Source of the DNA: Gloeobacter kilaueensis JS1 | Lineage (GTDB): Bacteria > Cyanobacteriota > Cyanobacteriia > Gloeobacterales > Gloeobacteraceae | Reading direction: 5' to 3' | Length of the DNA stretch: 64,000 nucleotides | Assembly: GCF_000484535.1 (NCBI RefSeq) | Contig: NC_022600.1 | Span: 4,580,234 to 4,644,233 of the forward strand | In this document: piece after piece, positions 25,695 through 34,828 of the stretch | How positions within the stretch are numbered: position 1 is the first letter of the stretch | How the letters are laid out: the number at the start of each line of letters is the position of its first letter | Position numbers and translations under genes: made by a program | Notes under the pieces: model-generated | Databases searched by the model: none | What the model saw: the letters and a program-made list of their open reading frames with translations, nothing else | Told to the model about the DNA's origin: nothing

Positions 25695-26906
25695 CTAGCT
25701 GACCGGTGTCTGGCTCAGTTCCACCGTCCGCACCTGGAAGGTCGCTATCTTGTTGTTGCGCTGGACCTTGACGCTGACCACTTCGCCGACTTTGCGGGCA
25801 CTGATCAGATCTTGCACCTGCTTGGCGTCGGTAACGGGTTTATCGTCGATGGCGAGGATGATGTCATCGGCGCGCAACCCGGCGCGGGCAGCAGGCGATC
25901 CTTTGACGACATCGCGGATCCAGACGCCTTTATCGGCATCGGGCAGGCGACCGGAGTTGGGATCGTCTTTGAGCTGCTGCAACAGTTCGGGGGTGAGGGT
26001 CAGCATCGAGACACCGATGTAGGGGCGGATCACCCGGCCATCTTTAAGCAGGCTTGCAGAAATTTCTTTGACCTTATTGATCGGGATGGCGAAGCCGATG
26101 CCCTGTCCGTCGGCGCGGATTGCAGTGTTGATGCCGATCACCCGACCGTAGATATCGACGAGGGGTCCACCGGAATTGCCGGGATTGATCGCCGCGTCGG
26201 TCTGGATGAATTCGAGCCGCCGGTCCTGCACGCCGACCGCGTCGCTGGAGCGGTTGAGGGCGCTAATTATGCCGGCGGTAACGGTGTGATCGAGGCCCAA
26301 GGGATTGCCGACGGCGATCACCCACTCGCCGGGACGCAATTGATCAGAATCACCGAGGGGAACGGTCGGCAGGTTTGCCCCGGCGGGAATCTTGACCACG
26401 GCGATGTCGGTGAGCGGGTCGGTGCCTACAACTTTGCCGGTCACCTTGCGGCCATCGTTGAGGGTGACAGCCACCTTATCGACCCCTTCGACGACGTGGG
26501 CGTTGGTGATTACAGTGCCGTTGCCGTCGAGGATAAAGCCGGAACCGGCGCTGCGCTCGCGAAAATTGCGCGGCAGGCGCAGGCCAAATTCAGGAAAGAA
26601 CTGGTCCAAAGGCGAGCGGCCCACCTCGCGCACTTTTTCGGTGTCGATGCGCACGACTGCCGGTGAAGCTTTTTGGGCAGCGTCGGCGATAAAGTTGGGA
26701 CCCAACACCGAGGCCGGGGAAGGGCGCTCGCTGCTCACACCGGTCGAGAGCGTCTCGGCTGGAGTCGAGGCAGGCGGAATCGGGGCGGCACTCGACGGCA
26801 CACCCGTTACCTGGTGCGTGGCCAGATTGCCGAGGGCAAAACTGGCACCGGCCACCGCACCGATGACGCCTAGCTGGACAACTTTTCCTTTCCAATCGCT
26901 TGCCAT
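25695..26906 (-). CDS. Deg/HtrA family serine protease
   Basis: A 403-residue trypsin-like protease with a membrane anchor at about 10-27, then His137 (TNAHVV), Asp167 (TDIAVV) and Ser245 (NPGNSGGP), followed by one PDZ domain (about 290-395). The single PDZ and N-terminal anchor fit the cyanobacterial HhoA/HhoB/HtrA group that degrades damaged envelope proteins. I chose ATG 26906; a TTG at 26924 would add six residues. It stands upstream of the sigma gene on the same strand, with a 100 bp gap. Confidence 0.95.
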   Translation of the reverse strand: MASDWKGKVVQLGVIGAVAGASFALGNLATHQVTGVPSSAAPIPPASTPAETLSTGVSSERPSPASVLGPNFIADAAQKASPAVVRIDTEKVREVGRSPLDQFFPEFGLRLPRNFRERSAGSGFILDGNGTVITNAHVVEGVDKVAVTLNDGRKVTGKVVGTDPLTDIAVVKIPAGANLPTVPLGDSDQLRPGEWVIAVGNPLGLDHTVTAGIISALNRSSDAVGVQDRRLEFIQTDAAINPGNSGGPLVDIYGRVIGINTAIRADGQGIGFAIPINKVKEISASLLKDGRVIRPYIGVSMLTLTPELLQQLKDDPNSGRLPDADKGVWIRDVVKGSPAARAGLRADDIILAIDDKPVTDAKQVQDLISARKVGEVVSVKVQRNNKIATFQVRTVELSQTPVS

Positions 26907-27001
26907 ACCTGATACTTCCCTCAATCGGTCATCCGATAAGCCTTTTCGTCATCCTAGCACCGCCGCATAGATGGGTTGTGGCTTACTTTTTTATCTAGAC
27001 G

Positions 27002-27643
27002 TCAGGCGCGGGGAGCCTGTTCCAGCTTCAGATGCTGTACCACCCGGCGCAGGACGCCGTTGACAAAGCGACCGGCTGTCTCGCTGCTGTATTTTTTGGC
27101 CAGCTCGATCGCTTCGTCGATGGCGACGCGGTAGGGCACACTCTTGAGGGTGGCCATCTCGGTGAGGGCGAGCCGCAGAATGTCGCGGTCGATGCGGCTC
27201 AGCCGATCGAGCTGCCAGCCTTCCATACAACTGTCGAGCAGGCCATCGATGGTTTCTGCCTCTCGCGCATACGCTCCCAAGAGTTCGAGGGCGTAGGAGC
27301 GCACCTGGAGGTCGTCGGCCAGGCGCACGAACTCCGGCACCTCCAAGGCCGCGCCGACCCGGTTGATCGCCTGCTCGGTCAGCTCGATGGCGCTGTTGGC
27401 TTCGCTGCGGGCCTGATCGAGGTTGCGGGCGGTCAGCTCACTGGTGAGCAGGTGTTGATGAGCTGTCCGCAACTCGGCGCAGGCATGCTTGAGGCTTTCG
27501 TTTGCCTCCTCCTGCAGGGTGCGGACGGCGGTGAGCACCAGTTCCTGGAGATCTCTGGTGCCCGGCGGTTTTTTGGAGCGGTCGGCAGAAAGATGGCCGA
27601 TGTTCATCAAGACCAGTTCGCGGGCGATGCGGCGAGCTTGCAT
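27002..27643 (-). CDS. nusB: Transcription antitermination factor NusB
   Basis: A 213-residue NusB. The RNA-binding arginine-rich start (QARRIARELVLMNIGHL) and the C-terminal core (RIDRDILRLALTEM, then VPYRVAIDEAIELAKKYS and RFVNGVLRRV) are canonical. A long helical insert between them (about 28-125) makes it larger than E. coli NusB (139), as in other cyanobacteria. NusB with NusE supports rRNA antitermination. Confidence 0.95.
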   Translation of the reverse strand: MQARRIARELVLMNIGHLSADRSKKPPGTRDLQELVLTAVRTLQEEANESLKHACAELRTAHQHLLTSELTARNLDQARSEANSAIELTEQAINRVGAALEVPEFVRLADDLQVRSYALELLGAYAREAETIDGLLDSCMEGWQLDRLSRIDRDILRLALTEMATLKSVPYRVAIDEAIELAKKYSSETAGRFVNGVLRRVVQHLKLEQAPRA

Positions 27644-27694
27644 GAAAATATCAAGGAGAGCCCATCCATCTTAAGAGCAGAGGACGGCCCGCCG

Positions 27695-28147
27695 TCAGTG
27701 ATGGTACGGATGGCCTGCCAGGATCGTGACGGCGCGGTAGAGCTGTTCGAGGACGATCACCCGCGCCAGTTCGTGGGGAAAAGTGAGTTTTGAGAGCGAC
27801 CAGAGGGTTTTTGCCCGCTCGCGCACCGCCGAATCGACGCCCCAGCTGGATCCGACGATAAATACGAACGGCTCTGCGCTGTGGGCTTGAAGCCAGTTTG
27901 CCAGACCTGGGCTGTCGAACTGGATGCCGCCGCTGTCGAGCAGGACCGGATGATCGGCGGGCTTTAACTGGGCAAGCAGCGCCTGGGCTTCTTTTTGCCG
28001 GGCGGTTGCTCTGTCGGTAAGCCTGACATCGCGCACCTCCACCTGCTCGAAGCGGACGGAGGCCGCAAGCCGCCGCCCGTACTCGGCTGCCGCCAGTTCA
28101 AAAGGCCGCTGGTGCAACCGCCCAACCGCCAGCAGCTTGAATTTCAA
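27695..28147 (-). CDS. rlmH: 23S rRNA pseudouridine-1915 N3-methyltransferase
   Basis: A 150-residue SPOUT enzyme. The SAM-binding knot is FVFIVGSSWGVDSAVRERA plus LTFPHELARVIVLEQLYRA, ending GHPYHH, which is the RlmH hallmark. It methylates helix 69 of 23S rRNA. The TTG start overlaps the birA stop by 4 bp (TTGA), so translation is coupled to birA. Confidence 0.96.
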   Translation of the reverse strand: MKFKLLAVGRLHQRPFELAAAEYGRRLAASVRFEQVEVRDVRLTDRATARQKEAQALLAQLKPADHPVLLDSGGIQFDSPGLANWLQAHSAEPFVFIVGSSWGVDSAVRERAKTLWSLSKLTFPHELARVIVLEQLYRAVTILAGHPYHH

Positions 28148-28920
28148 CGCCGGTAGCCCAGGCGCAACTGGCGCGAGGAGAGCAATGCCTCGCTGCCGTT
28201 GAGAAACATCACCCTGAGCGCTCCCTGGCCGTCGATGCCGATGATCCGGCCTGGTCCGTCGTGGCCGGGCACCTCGACCGCCTGACCGAGATTGACCAGA
28301 TAGCGCTCGTAGCCGGCGACGATCCGGCTGATGCCACGGGTCTGCCAGAGCTGATAAGCTTCTTCGATTCCCAGCAACACCGCCGCCGCCACCATCGCCA
28401 GATCGAGGGGCCGGCGCGCCAACGGCCTCAGCCGGATACCGCCCTCCGGCACCGGATTGTCCCAGTTAAGGCCGACACCGACGACTGCCCCCACCAGCCG
28501 TCCGCCCTGCACGCGAGTCTCTGTCAGGATACCGCCCGCTTTTGCAAGCCCGCCTTCTGCTTCGACGACCAGATCGTTGGGCCACTTGAGGCGCACCCGA
28601 GTGCCTGTGAGGCGGCAGAGGCTCTGGGCGACACCGAAAGCTGCCACCAGCGTCAACTGAAAGACATCCTCGAGGGCCACCTCGGGAGTGAGCACCACCG
28701 AGAGGTACAGCCCGCCCGGCAGCGACTGCCAGCTGCGGCCATTGCTGCCCCGGCCTCCAGTCTGCTGCTCGGCAAGAATCGTCGTTCCCTCCGGAGCCCC
28801 CTCGCGCAAATATTCCATCGCCAGCCGGTTGGTGGAGTCCACTCGCTCATAAAAGTGGAGCCAGTGACCCAGCGTTTCTGTCTTTAAATGCAGCCGAAAT
28901 TTTTGCGTATCAACAATCAT
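28144..28920 (-). CDS. birA: Biotin-[acetyl-CoA-carboxylase] ligase
   Basis: A 258-residue class I biotin protein ligase without the N-terminal DNA-binding domain. The biotinyl-AMP loop is GRGSNGR at 56-62, KWPND is at 112-116 and the catalytic Lys127 is in KAGGILTE. A small C-terminal SH3-like part follows. It attaches biotin to the carboxyl carrier protein of acetyl-CoA carboxylase. I chose ATG 28920; a TTG at 28953 would add 11 residues. Confidence 0.94.
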   Translation of the reverse strand: MIVDTQKFRLHLKTETLGHWLHFYERVDSTNRLAMEYLREGAPEGTTILAEQQTGGRGSNGRSWQSLPGGLYLSVVLTPEVALEDVFQLTLVAAFGVAQSLCRLTGTRVRLKWPNDLVVEAEGGLAKAGGILTETRVQGGRLVGAVVGVGLNWDNPVPEGGIRLRPLARRPLDLAMVAAAVLLGIEEAYQLWQTRGISRIVAGYERYLVNLGQAVEVPGHDGPGRIIGIDGQGALRVMFLNGSEALLSSRQLRLGYRR

Positions 28921-29146
28921 GGCCGATCGAGCCGGAGTGGAAGCACGAATCAATTACAGACAGGGCCTTCATTTTAGCAGCGGTTTTTTTGAGAACTGCT
29001 ACCGGGAATACAGCTTCAATACCTTAAGCCAGTCTGTCACTCTCTGATTTTCGCAACAGGATTCTAGACGTTTTCCCGGCCTGAGGCATCGGTATCATAG
29101 AAGCTGGGGCAGGGCGGCTGGCCGCCTGCTTCCTCACTGGTTCGCT

Positions 29147-29791
29147 ATGTACACTCTGGTCTCGCCGCAAGAAATTCGGCTCTCGCCTGGAACGCTTGTC
29201 CGTCTGAGGGGTTCCTGGCGAGATTATTGTGCGTTGCGCTCTATTCGCAACGACCGTAGCGTTCCCCGCCTGAAGTTTCGCCCCGGAGAAATCCTGCTGA
29301 TGTCGCCCTTGCCGAAGCATGGGCGGGATGCCCATCTGATTGCCGGTATTGTCACCGCCCTGCTCGATAGCGATGGCCGCAACTACGAAGCCTTCACGCC
29401 GATTACCCTCGAACGTGCCGATGTCGGCGGTATCGAGCCGGACTACAGTTTCTACATCGACCGGTGGCAGGCAGTTGCAGGCAAAGAACGCCTCCAACCG
29501 CCCACCGATCCCTGGCCGGATCTGGTCGTCGAAGTTGACGTGACACTTTACAGCGATGTCAACGACTACCTGCCGTACCGCATTCCAGAAGTCTGGCTGT
29601 GTCGGCAGGGCCGTCTGCTCATCTACCTGCTGGTGGGTGAAGCTTACCAGCTGCAGCCGACGAGCCGCTTTTTTGCGGCTGTGGATGTCGGATTGCTCTT
29701 CGAGAGCTGCCTGCAGGCTGCAGACAGCCTGGGAATGGGTGCGGCCCTCCAGCAATTGCGATCCAGGCTGCGACAGAATCGAGCGCCTTGA
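29147..29791 (+). CDS. Uma2 family (DUF820) putative endonuclease
   Basis: A 214-residue Uma2 protein with PGEILLMSPLPKHGRDAHLI near 46-65, GGIEPDYSFYID near 92-103 and the acidic core PDLVVEVDVT near 125. The Lys of the motif-like region is replaced around DVNDYLPYRIPEVWL, which holds the usual helix. It is distant in sequence from the copies at 1226 and 48929. It is divergent from birA. Confidence 0.85.
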   Translation: MYTLVSPQEIRLSPGTLVRLRGSWRDYCALRSIRNDRSVPRLKFRPGEILLMSPLPKHGRDAHLIAGIVTALLDSDGRNYEAFTPITLERADVGGIEPDYSFYIDRWQAVAGKERLQPPTDPWPDLVVEVDVTLYSDVNDYLPYRIPEVWLCRQGRLLIYLLVGEAYQLQPTSRFFAAVDVGLLFESCLQAADSLGMGAALQQLRSRLRQNRAP

Positions 29792-29903
29792 ACCGGCAGC
29801 CTGAGGCCGTCTGGTTCTGAGGGTGGGCTCGGAGCTTTTTGCTGCAACGGGCGGTTTGACGGCACAATTGATGCAGGCTTGCCCTCGGCGAATAGAAGAC
29901 TTC

Positions 29904-30887
29904 ATGAACAATTTCAGCCTGGACCAGATTCGCATTTTCCGGGCGATCGCCCAGCATGGCAGTTTCAAACGGGCCGCCGAATCGCTCTATATCTCCCAAC
30001 CGGCGGTTTCGCTGCAGGTGCAGAATCTGGAGGCGGCTCTGGGGATGCCGCTTTTTGATCGTTCCGGGCGCAAGGCGGAACTGACCGAGGCGGGCCGGAC
30101 TTTTTTGATCTATGCCGAGCGCATCCTGATGCTGTGCGACGAGTCGCGCCGGGCAATCACCGACTTGCAGAACCTCAAAGGCGGCACCCTCGTCATCGGC
30201 GCTTCCCAGACCACCGGCACCTATCTCATCCCCCGCCTGATCGGCGAATTTCACCGCCGCTATCCGGAAGTCGGCGTACAACTGCACGTCATGTCCACCC
30301 GGCGCACCGCCTACGGCGTAGCCGAGGGCAAGCTCGACCTTGGGATTATCGGTGGCGAGGTGCCCTCAGAACTGCAGGGCCGCCTGCACTCGCAAGTTTA
30401 CGCCGAGGACGAGCTGGCGCTGGTGGTGCCGGAATTTCATCCCCTGGCCGGGGTAGCGGTGATTCCCCGCGAGATGCTCTACGAACTGAAGTTCATCGCC
30501 CTCGATCCAGAATCGACCACCCGCCGCGTCCTCGACAACGTTCTGGGTCGCCACAACATCGATGTATCCTGTCTTGCGATCGAGATGGAGCTGAGCAGCA
30601 TCGAGGCGATCAAGACGGCGGTGCAGGCCGGGCTGGGGGTCGCCTTCATCTCGGCGACAGCGATCGCCAAAGAACTGAAGCTGGGTGTACTGCACCGGGT
30701 CGCCGTCGAGGGACTGGAATTGCGCCGGCCTCTGACGCTGCTGACCCACCCACAGCGCTTTGAGTCGCGAGCCTCCCACGTCTTTCGCGAGCAGATCCTC
30801 CCTTTTAGCAATCACCCGCAAGTGCTCTCACTTCCTGATAGCGCCAGAGAACCAGCTGTACGGGATTTACAAGCAGGACAGGAATAA
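29904..30887 (+). CDS. rbcR: LysR-type regulator RbcR
   Basis: A 327-residue LysR regulator. The helix-turn-helix is at about 6-62 (LDQIRIFRAIAQHGSFKRAA, then LYISQPAVSLQVQNLEA), and the effector domain follows (GGTLVIGASQTTGTYLIPRL; LDLGIIGGEVPSEL; IALDPESTTRRVLD). This core matches RbcR/CbbR proteins of cyanobacteria and red-lineage plastids closely, which control RuBisCO operons. No rbc genes are adjacent, so it acts at a distance. ATG 29904 fits; an upstream start would add 27 residues of noncoding character. Confidence 0.9.
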   Translation: MNNFSLDQIRIFRAIAQHGSFKRAAESLYISQPAVSLQVQNLEAALGMPLFDRSGRKAELTEAGRTFLIYAERILMLCDESRRAITDLQNLKGGTLVIGASQTTGTYLIPRLIGEFHRRYPEVGVQLHVMSTRRTAYGVAEGKLDLGIIGGEVPSELQGRLHSQVYAEDELALVVPEFHPLAGVAVIPREMLYELKFIALDPESTTRRVLDNVLGRHNIDVSCLAIEMELSSIEAIKTAVQAGLGVAFISATAIAKELKLGVLHRVAVEGLELRRPLTLLTHPQRFESRASHVFREQILPFSNHPQVLSLPDSAREPAVRDLQAGQE

Positions 30888-30972
30888 CCGTCTGGGCTTG
30901 CCGGGCCAGTAGCTGGCGTCCCACTGCGGTGGCTTGAGGCATAATTTTTTACGATATAAAGCGGGAAATTTT

Positions 30973-31695
30973 ATGCTGCGCTCAGCGAGGCTCGGAGGCA
31001 TTGCCCTCGTCTTCTGGTTGCAACTGGTCCGGCCTGCGGCGGCCACACTGGCTGAGCGGCTGCGGTCTTTTCCGGCGGTGGGAGAGCCATTGCCCCTTCC
31101 AGCGGCCCAGGGAGCGCTGGTGTACCCGGCCTGGTTCGAGGGGACCTGGCAGGTGCGCACCACCCTCGTAGACCTCGCTGCTCCTCTAGGAAAGAAAGTG
31201 ATCGACTCCCAGGCGTTCGCTGCGAGCCGCCAGCTGCGCGGCAAGCCCATCACCTTCCTGGCCCGCTTTGTGCGCAGCGGCGGGCTGGTGGTGGCGGATC
31301 TGGCCTTCAACGACCGCTCGATTGCCGAGGCGTACTTCGGTCGCCGCAACGTGCTCGGCGTGGAGGTGCGCCCGCAAGATCCCAACCGGCAGGTGCTGCG
31401 GCTGCGGGGCAACCAGCGGGGAGAACTCCTCACCCTGCGCCGCCAGATCGACAAACCTACCCCAGATCGCTTCGATGTGGGCGAGTACTACCAGCAGATA
31501 TTTACCGGCTCCAGAGTGCCCAGCCTGCGGGGTATCGAAACGGTTACCCTCTACAGCCGCACCCGTACCGGGATCGGCGCTGAGCAGATGACGGCGGTGT
31601 ACCTCGATCCGCGTGAACCTGCCTACTTTGAAGCAGGAGGCCGGGCAGTCAGCGCCTATCGCTACCGGCTGGAATTTCGCCGGGTAGGGCGTTAG
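30973..31695 (+). CDS. Exported DUF6816-like protein
   Basis: A 240-residue protein with an N-terminal signal (GGIALVFWLQLVRPAAA). The mature part has YPAWFEGTWQVRTTLVDLAA followed by PLG, a hallmark of a cyanobacterial/plastid family that I recall as DUF6816, and LFYSRTRTG-like strands later. All-beta, probably periplasmic. ATG 30973 follows GCGGGAAAT. The reaction is unknown. Confidence 0.7.
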   Translation: MLRSARLGGIALVFWLQLVRPAAATLAERLRSFPAVGEPLPLPAAQGALVYPAWFEGTWQVRTTLVDLAAPLGKKVIDSQAFAASRQLRGKPITFLARFVRSGGLVVADLAFNDRSIAEAYFGRRNVLGVEVRPQDPNRQVLRLRGNQRGELLTLRRQIDKPTPDRFDVGEYYQQIFTGSRVPSLRGIETVTLYSRTRTGIGAEQMTAVYLDPREPAYFEAGGRAVSAYRYRLEFRRVGR

Positions 31696-31815
31696 AGCGT
31701 GCGGCTTTGCGGTGATCCTGGGCGGTGGGATAAGCAATCGCTAACGGACGCGAAATCGTTCAAAAGCTGTGCCCCAGGATATAAAGGGGTCTGTCTCGAC
31801 AAAGGGTTGCTACCG

Positions 31816-32931
31816 GTGCAAACGTCTAATCGCGCTGTACGACTTCTGCTTGCCTGCCTGCTGGTCCTCACTGGCTTTTTTGGTGTTCAAACTGTCTATG
31901 CTGAAACCAAAACCGAGGCAATTGAGCGCATCGTCCGCCGGTACCACGAAAAAGGCCAGTTCGACGGTGCGCTGCTGGTGGCCGACAGAGGCCGGGTTGT
32001 TTATAAAAGTGCCTACGGCCTGGCCAACCGCAGCTGGAATATCGACAACGGCACCGATACCCGATTTAAGATCGCCTCGATTACCAAGCAGTTCACGGCG
32101 CTACTGGTAATGCAACGGGTGGCCGAGGGCAGGGTCAAACTCGATAGTCCGATTTCGACCTATCTGCCGGATTGTCCTGCAGAAATTGCTGACAAGATCA
32201 CCGTCCGACAGCTGCTTACCCACACCTCCGGCTTGCCAACCCTCGATGACGAGTCGGGCTATTACCAGAACCAGGCTCCGGACCTCCTCAAGCCCGACCG
32301 CCTGCTCAAAACTGTCTGCACCGGCAGCCTGCAGCAGACGCCAGGAACCAAGTTCAACTACAACAACGCCGATTTCATCCTGCTGGGGCTGTTGCTTGAA
32401 AAGGTGACAGGCAAGCCCTACGAGCAGCTGCTCACCGAAAAGATCTTGCAACCGCTGCAACTTAAAAATAGCGGCCTTGCCACCCAGGAGGCGGTGATCG
32501 GCAAGCAAGCCTCCGGCTACCTGTTCGAGAACGGAGTCTACCGCAACGAACCCTACTTTCGCATCCAGAATTTTTATGCTGCCGGTGCGATGTACTCGAC
32601 CGTAGACGATCTTTTTGTCTGGAACCGGGCGCTGGATACCTACAGGTTGCTCTCTAGAGAATACACCGAGGCAATGTTTGCGCCCCTACCGAGCCTGGGT
32701 TTTGTCGCCCTCGGCAGTTGGGCGTACCGGCTGGAGCTGCCGACGGGCGAAAAGCCCCTGCTCATCGAGCGCCAGGGCAGCACCGGCGGCTTTCACAGCC
32801 TCAATATTCGCGTGCCCGAGCGGGAGGCGAGCCTGATTATCCTGAGCAACCTCGACACATCTGAGCTGTACAACACCTATACCAAAACAGGTCTGCCCTA
32901 CGAGCTGCTGGCCGTTCTGCTCGCAAAGTGA
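31816..32931 (+). CDS. Exported class C beta-lactamase-like serine hydrolase
   Basis: A 371-residue protein with a signal peptide (LLLACLLVLTGFFGVQTVYA) ending at 29. The catalytic Ser88-x-x-Lys91 is in ASITKQF, Tyr182-x-Asn184 in FNYNNADF, and HTSGLPTL near 136. This class covers DD-peptidases, esterases and beta-lactamases. The specific substrate is not evident. The GTG start 31816 follows AAAGGG and begins the signal directly; a longer in-frame start at 31699 would add 39 residues. Confidence 0.85.
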   Translation: MQTSNRAVRLLLACLLVLTGFFGVQTVYAETKTEAIERIVRRYHEKGQFDGALLVADRGRVVYKSAYGLANRSWNIDNGTDTRFKIASITKQFTALLVMQRVAEGRVKLDSPISTYLPDCPAEIADKITVRQLLTHTSGLPTLDDESGYYQNQAPDLLKPDRLLKTVCTGSLQQTPGTKFNYNNADFILLGLLLEKVTGKPYEQLLTEKILQPLQLKNSGLATQEAVIGKQASGYLFENGVYRNEPYFRIQNFYAAGAMYSTVDDLFVWNRALDTYRLLSREYTEAMFAPLPSLGFVALGSWAYRLELPTGEKPLLIERQGSTGGFHSLNIRVPEREASLIILSNLDTSELYNTYTKTGLPYELLAVLLAK

Positions 32932-32943
32932 GTGGAGGTGTTC

Positions 32944-33237
32944 TTAAGACGGTTCGTCGTCGAAGGGCACGAAAGGCCGGATGATTAGGTTGGCTGTCAG
33001 ATGACGGGGCAAGAGTTGTGCCACCAGCGTCGTCAGTTCGCAGCGCAGCGCGGCGGTGGCCGGCAGTTCGCCGACGTACACCCGCGTGCGGTCGCGCAGC
33101 AGCTCCAGCTGCAGCCCGCGCCTGTCCTGGGCGACGCCAGTCCCGCCCTGAGCGGACTTGAAGCGGAGTCTGGCAGAAGCGAGAACTTCGACCACACTGC
33201 TGGCAGACGCTTCATCCGGGCAGTACAGAACAATCAT
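32944..33237 (-). CDS. Small hypothetical protein
   Basis: A 97-residue frame with alternating strand/helix pattern (MIVLYCPDEASASSVVEVL, then LELLRDRTRVYVGEL, LVAQLLPRHL) that looks like a real small globular protein. No family recognised. It is convergent with the serine hydrolase gene, 12 bp away. Confidence 0.55.
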   Translation of the reverse strand: MIVLYCPDEASASSVVEVLASARLRFKSAQGGTGVAQDRRGLQLELLRDRTRVYVGELPATAALRCELTTLVAQLLPRHLTANLIIRPFVPFDDEPS

Positions 33238-33337
33238 GCTTTTAGCCTACTTGCTTGTTCTTTCTGGTACCAGGAGCAAAAAATGTAGATTCTTGACGAT
33301 GGGCAGTTACTCAGCCCAGGAGCACCAAAACCAGACA

Positions 33338-33356
33338 GGGAGGCTTTTAGCCTCCC
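33338..33356. terminator. Strong short hairpin
   Basis: GGGAGGCT TTT AGCCTCCC is a perfect 8 bp stem with a 3-base loop, located 31 bp past the stop of the coiled-coil gene on the minus strand. The following T run is poor (GTCTGGTTTTGG), so it may be a weak terminator or only a structural stop. Confidence 0.55.
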
Positions 33357-33386
33357 CGATGGCGAATTTTGATATGAAGAGCAGCT

Positions 33387-33686
33387 TCAGAGGCTGCGGC
33401 GGGCCATCAGCTGGTCTTCGAGCGCAGCGATGCGATTGTAGGCGGCGGTCAGCTGGGCGGTCAGCCTCTGGATCTGGGCCTCGGGCGAGAGCACCTTGCC
33501 GTTGGTCGAGGGCGAGCGGGAGGTCATCTCCTCTTCTTCGGAGAGAACGTCTTTTGTCTGGGTAGAACCACTGCTGCCGTTTGACTTTAGAGCGAGGATC
33601 ATCTGTTCAGGGAGTACTTCTGTCGCAATGCGCAACGCCTCCAGTTTTTCGTACAACCCATCTAGCTTTTCATGTAAACTTTCCAT
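33387..33686 (-). CDS. Small coiled-coil hypothetical protein
   Basis: A 99-residue protein. N-terminal MESLHEKLDGLYEKLEALR and C-terminal AQLTAAYNRIAALEDQLMAR are heptad-rich, joined by an acidic, serine-rich linker (about 35-65). This looks like a dimerising protein found widely in cyanobacteria with no assigned role. ATG 33686 is preferred over 33701. Confidence 0.6.
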   Translation of the reverse strand: MESLHEKLDGLYEKLEALRIATEVLPEQMILALKSNGSSGSTQTKDVLSEEEEMTSRSPSTNGKVLSPEAQIQRLTAQLTAAYNRIAALEDQLMARRSL

Positions 33687-33907
33687 GCCGCACATCCGCA
33701 AAAGATAACCTCATTTTAGAAAGGGCTTTCAATCTGTGTTCAGATTTTTTGATTGTTTTAAGCATGTCCGCCCTGCGGTTGTAGCGGTGGCAAAAAGCCT
33801 GCTGGAGAGAGATTCAGGTTTTTTTTCTGAAGGAAACCTGTAGATCTTCTCAGAATTTTTTTCACAAACGGATACCGCCAGGAACGTTATTTCCTACAAC
33901 AGCTCCC
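33687..33907. other. AT-rich divergent gap with an inverted repeat
   Basis: No gene is supported. CAGGTTT (33815-33821) and AAACCTG (33834-33840) form an inverted repeat 68 bp before tyrA. It may be a leader hairpin or operator. No riboswitch or T-box pattern is seen. Confidence 0.4.
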
Positions 33908-34759
33908 ATGAAAATTGGCATCGTTGGTCTGGGATTGATCGGTGGCTCACTGGCCATCGACTGGCATCCCCATCACCGCATCATTGGGGTTTCCCGCTCA
34001 GCCGAGACGATCCGCCAGGCGCTCGAAGCGGGGATCATTGAGGACGGCGGTGCATCCCTCGCGTTGCTGAGCGGCTGCGAGGTGATCTTTATCTGCACGC
34101 CGATCGATCACGTATTATCTGCGATCGAGGCGCTCGCCGCCGTTGTGCCCACCGGCACCGTTCTTAGCGATGTTGCTTCGGTCAAAGGGGCGATCGTCCC
34201 GGCAGCAGAAGCGCTCTGGCCCACCTTTGTCGGCGGGCATCCAATGGCAGGCAGTGCCGCCCAGGGTCTGGCGGCGGCCCAGGCGCGCCTTTTTGTGGGC
34301 CGCCCCTACGTGTTTACCCCGACTGCTGCCACCCCAAAGGCCGCCCTTGAGGTGGTCGCCGGTCTGGTGGGCCAGCTTGGGGCGCGGATCTACTACTGTG
34401 CTGCTGCTGAACACGACCGGGCCGTAGCCCGGATCAGCCACCTGCCGGTGTTTGTCAGTGCCGCTTTGCTGGCAAATCTGGAGGCGAGCGGCGACGCGCT
34501 GGCAGCCGAGCTGGCAAGCAGCGGTTTTTTTGATACCAGCCGGGTAGGCGGCGGCAATCCGCAGCTGGGAACGGCGATGGCCGCGTGGAACCGCGAAGCC
34601 CTGCTCGCTGAACTGCACCGCTACCGCGAGCAACTTGCGTTCTTTGAACAGCAGATCGCCCTGGGCGAGTGGCAGGCGCTCGAACAGTCTCTGCAGCGCT
34701 GCCAGCAGGTGCGCCGACAGATCTTCGCCCCACCGCCCGCGACAGGTGATTCTGGTTGA
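33908..34759 (+). CDS. tyrA: Prephenate/arogenate dehydrogenase
   Basis: A 283-residue TyrA-type enzyme. NAD(P)-binding GLGLIGGSLA at 7-16, SDVASVKGA near 93, the conserved GGHPMAGS near 113 and HDRAVARISHLP near 177. Cyanobacterial members use arogenate with NADP. It makes the last or next-to-last step to tyrosine. There is no ACT domain. It is followed by the GTPase-like gene after 69 bp. Confidence 0.95.
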   Translation: MKIGIVGLGLIGGSLAIDWHPHHRIIGVSRSAETIRQALEAGIIEDGGASLALLSGCEVIFICTPIDHVLSAIEALAAVVPTGTVLSDVASVKGAIVPAAEALWPTFVGGHPMAGSAAQGLAAAQARLFVGRPYVFTPTAATPKAALEVVAGLVGQLGARIYYCAAAEHDRAVARISHLPVFVSAALLANLEASGDALAAELASSGFFDTSRVGGGNPQLGTAMAAWNREALLAELHRYREQLAFFEQQIALGEWQALEQSLQRCQQVRRQIFAPPPATGDSG

Positions 34760-34828
34760 ACTTGGACCGAGTGGTTGGTAGACTTCAGCTGCTCCTATTG
34801 TGTTGTCATCCCCTCAGGAAACACGGCC

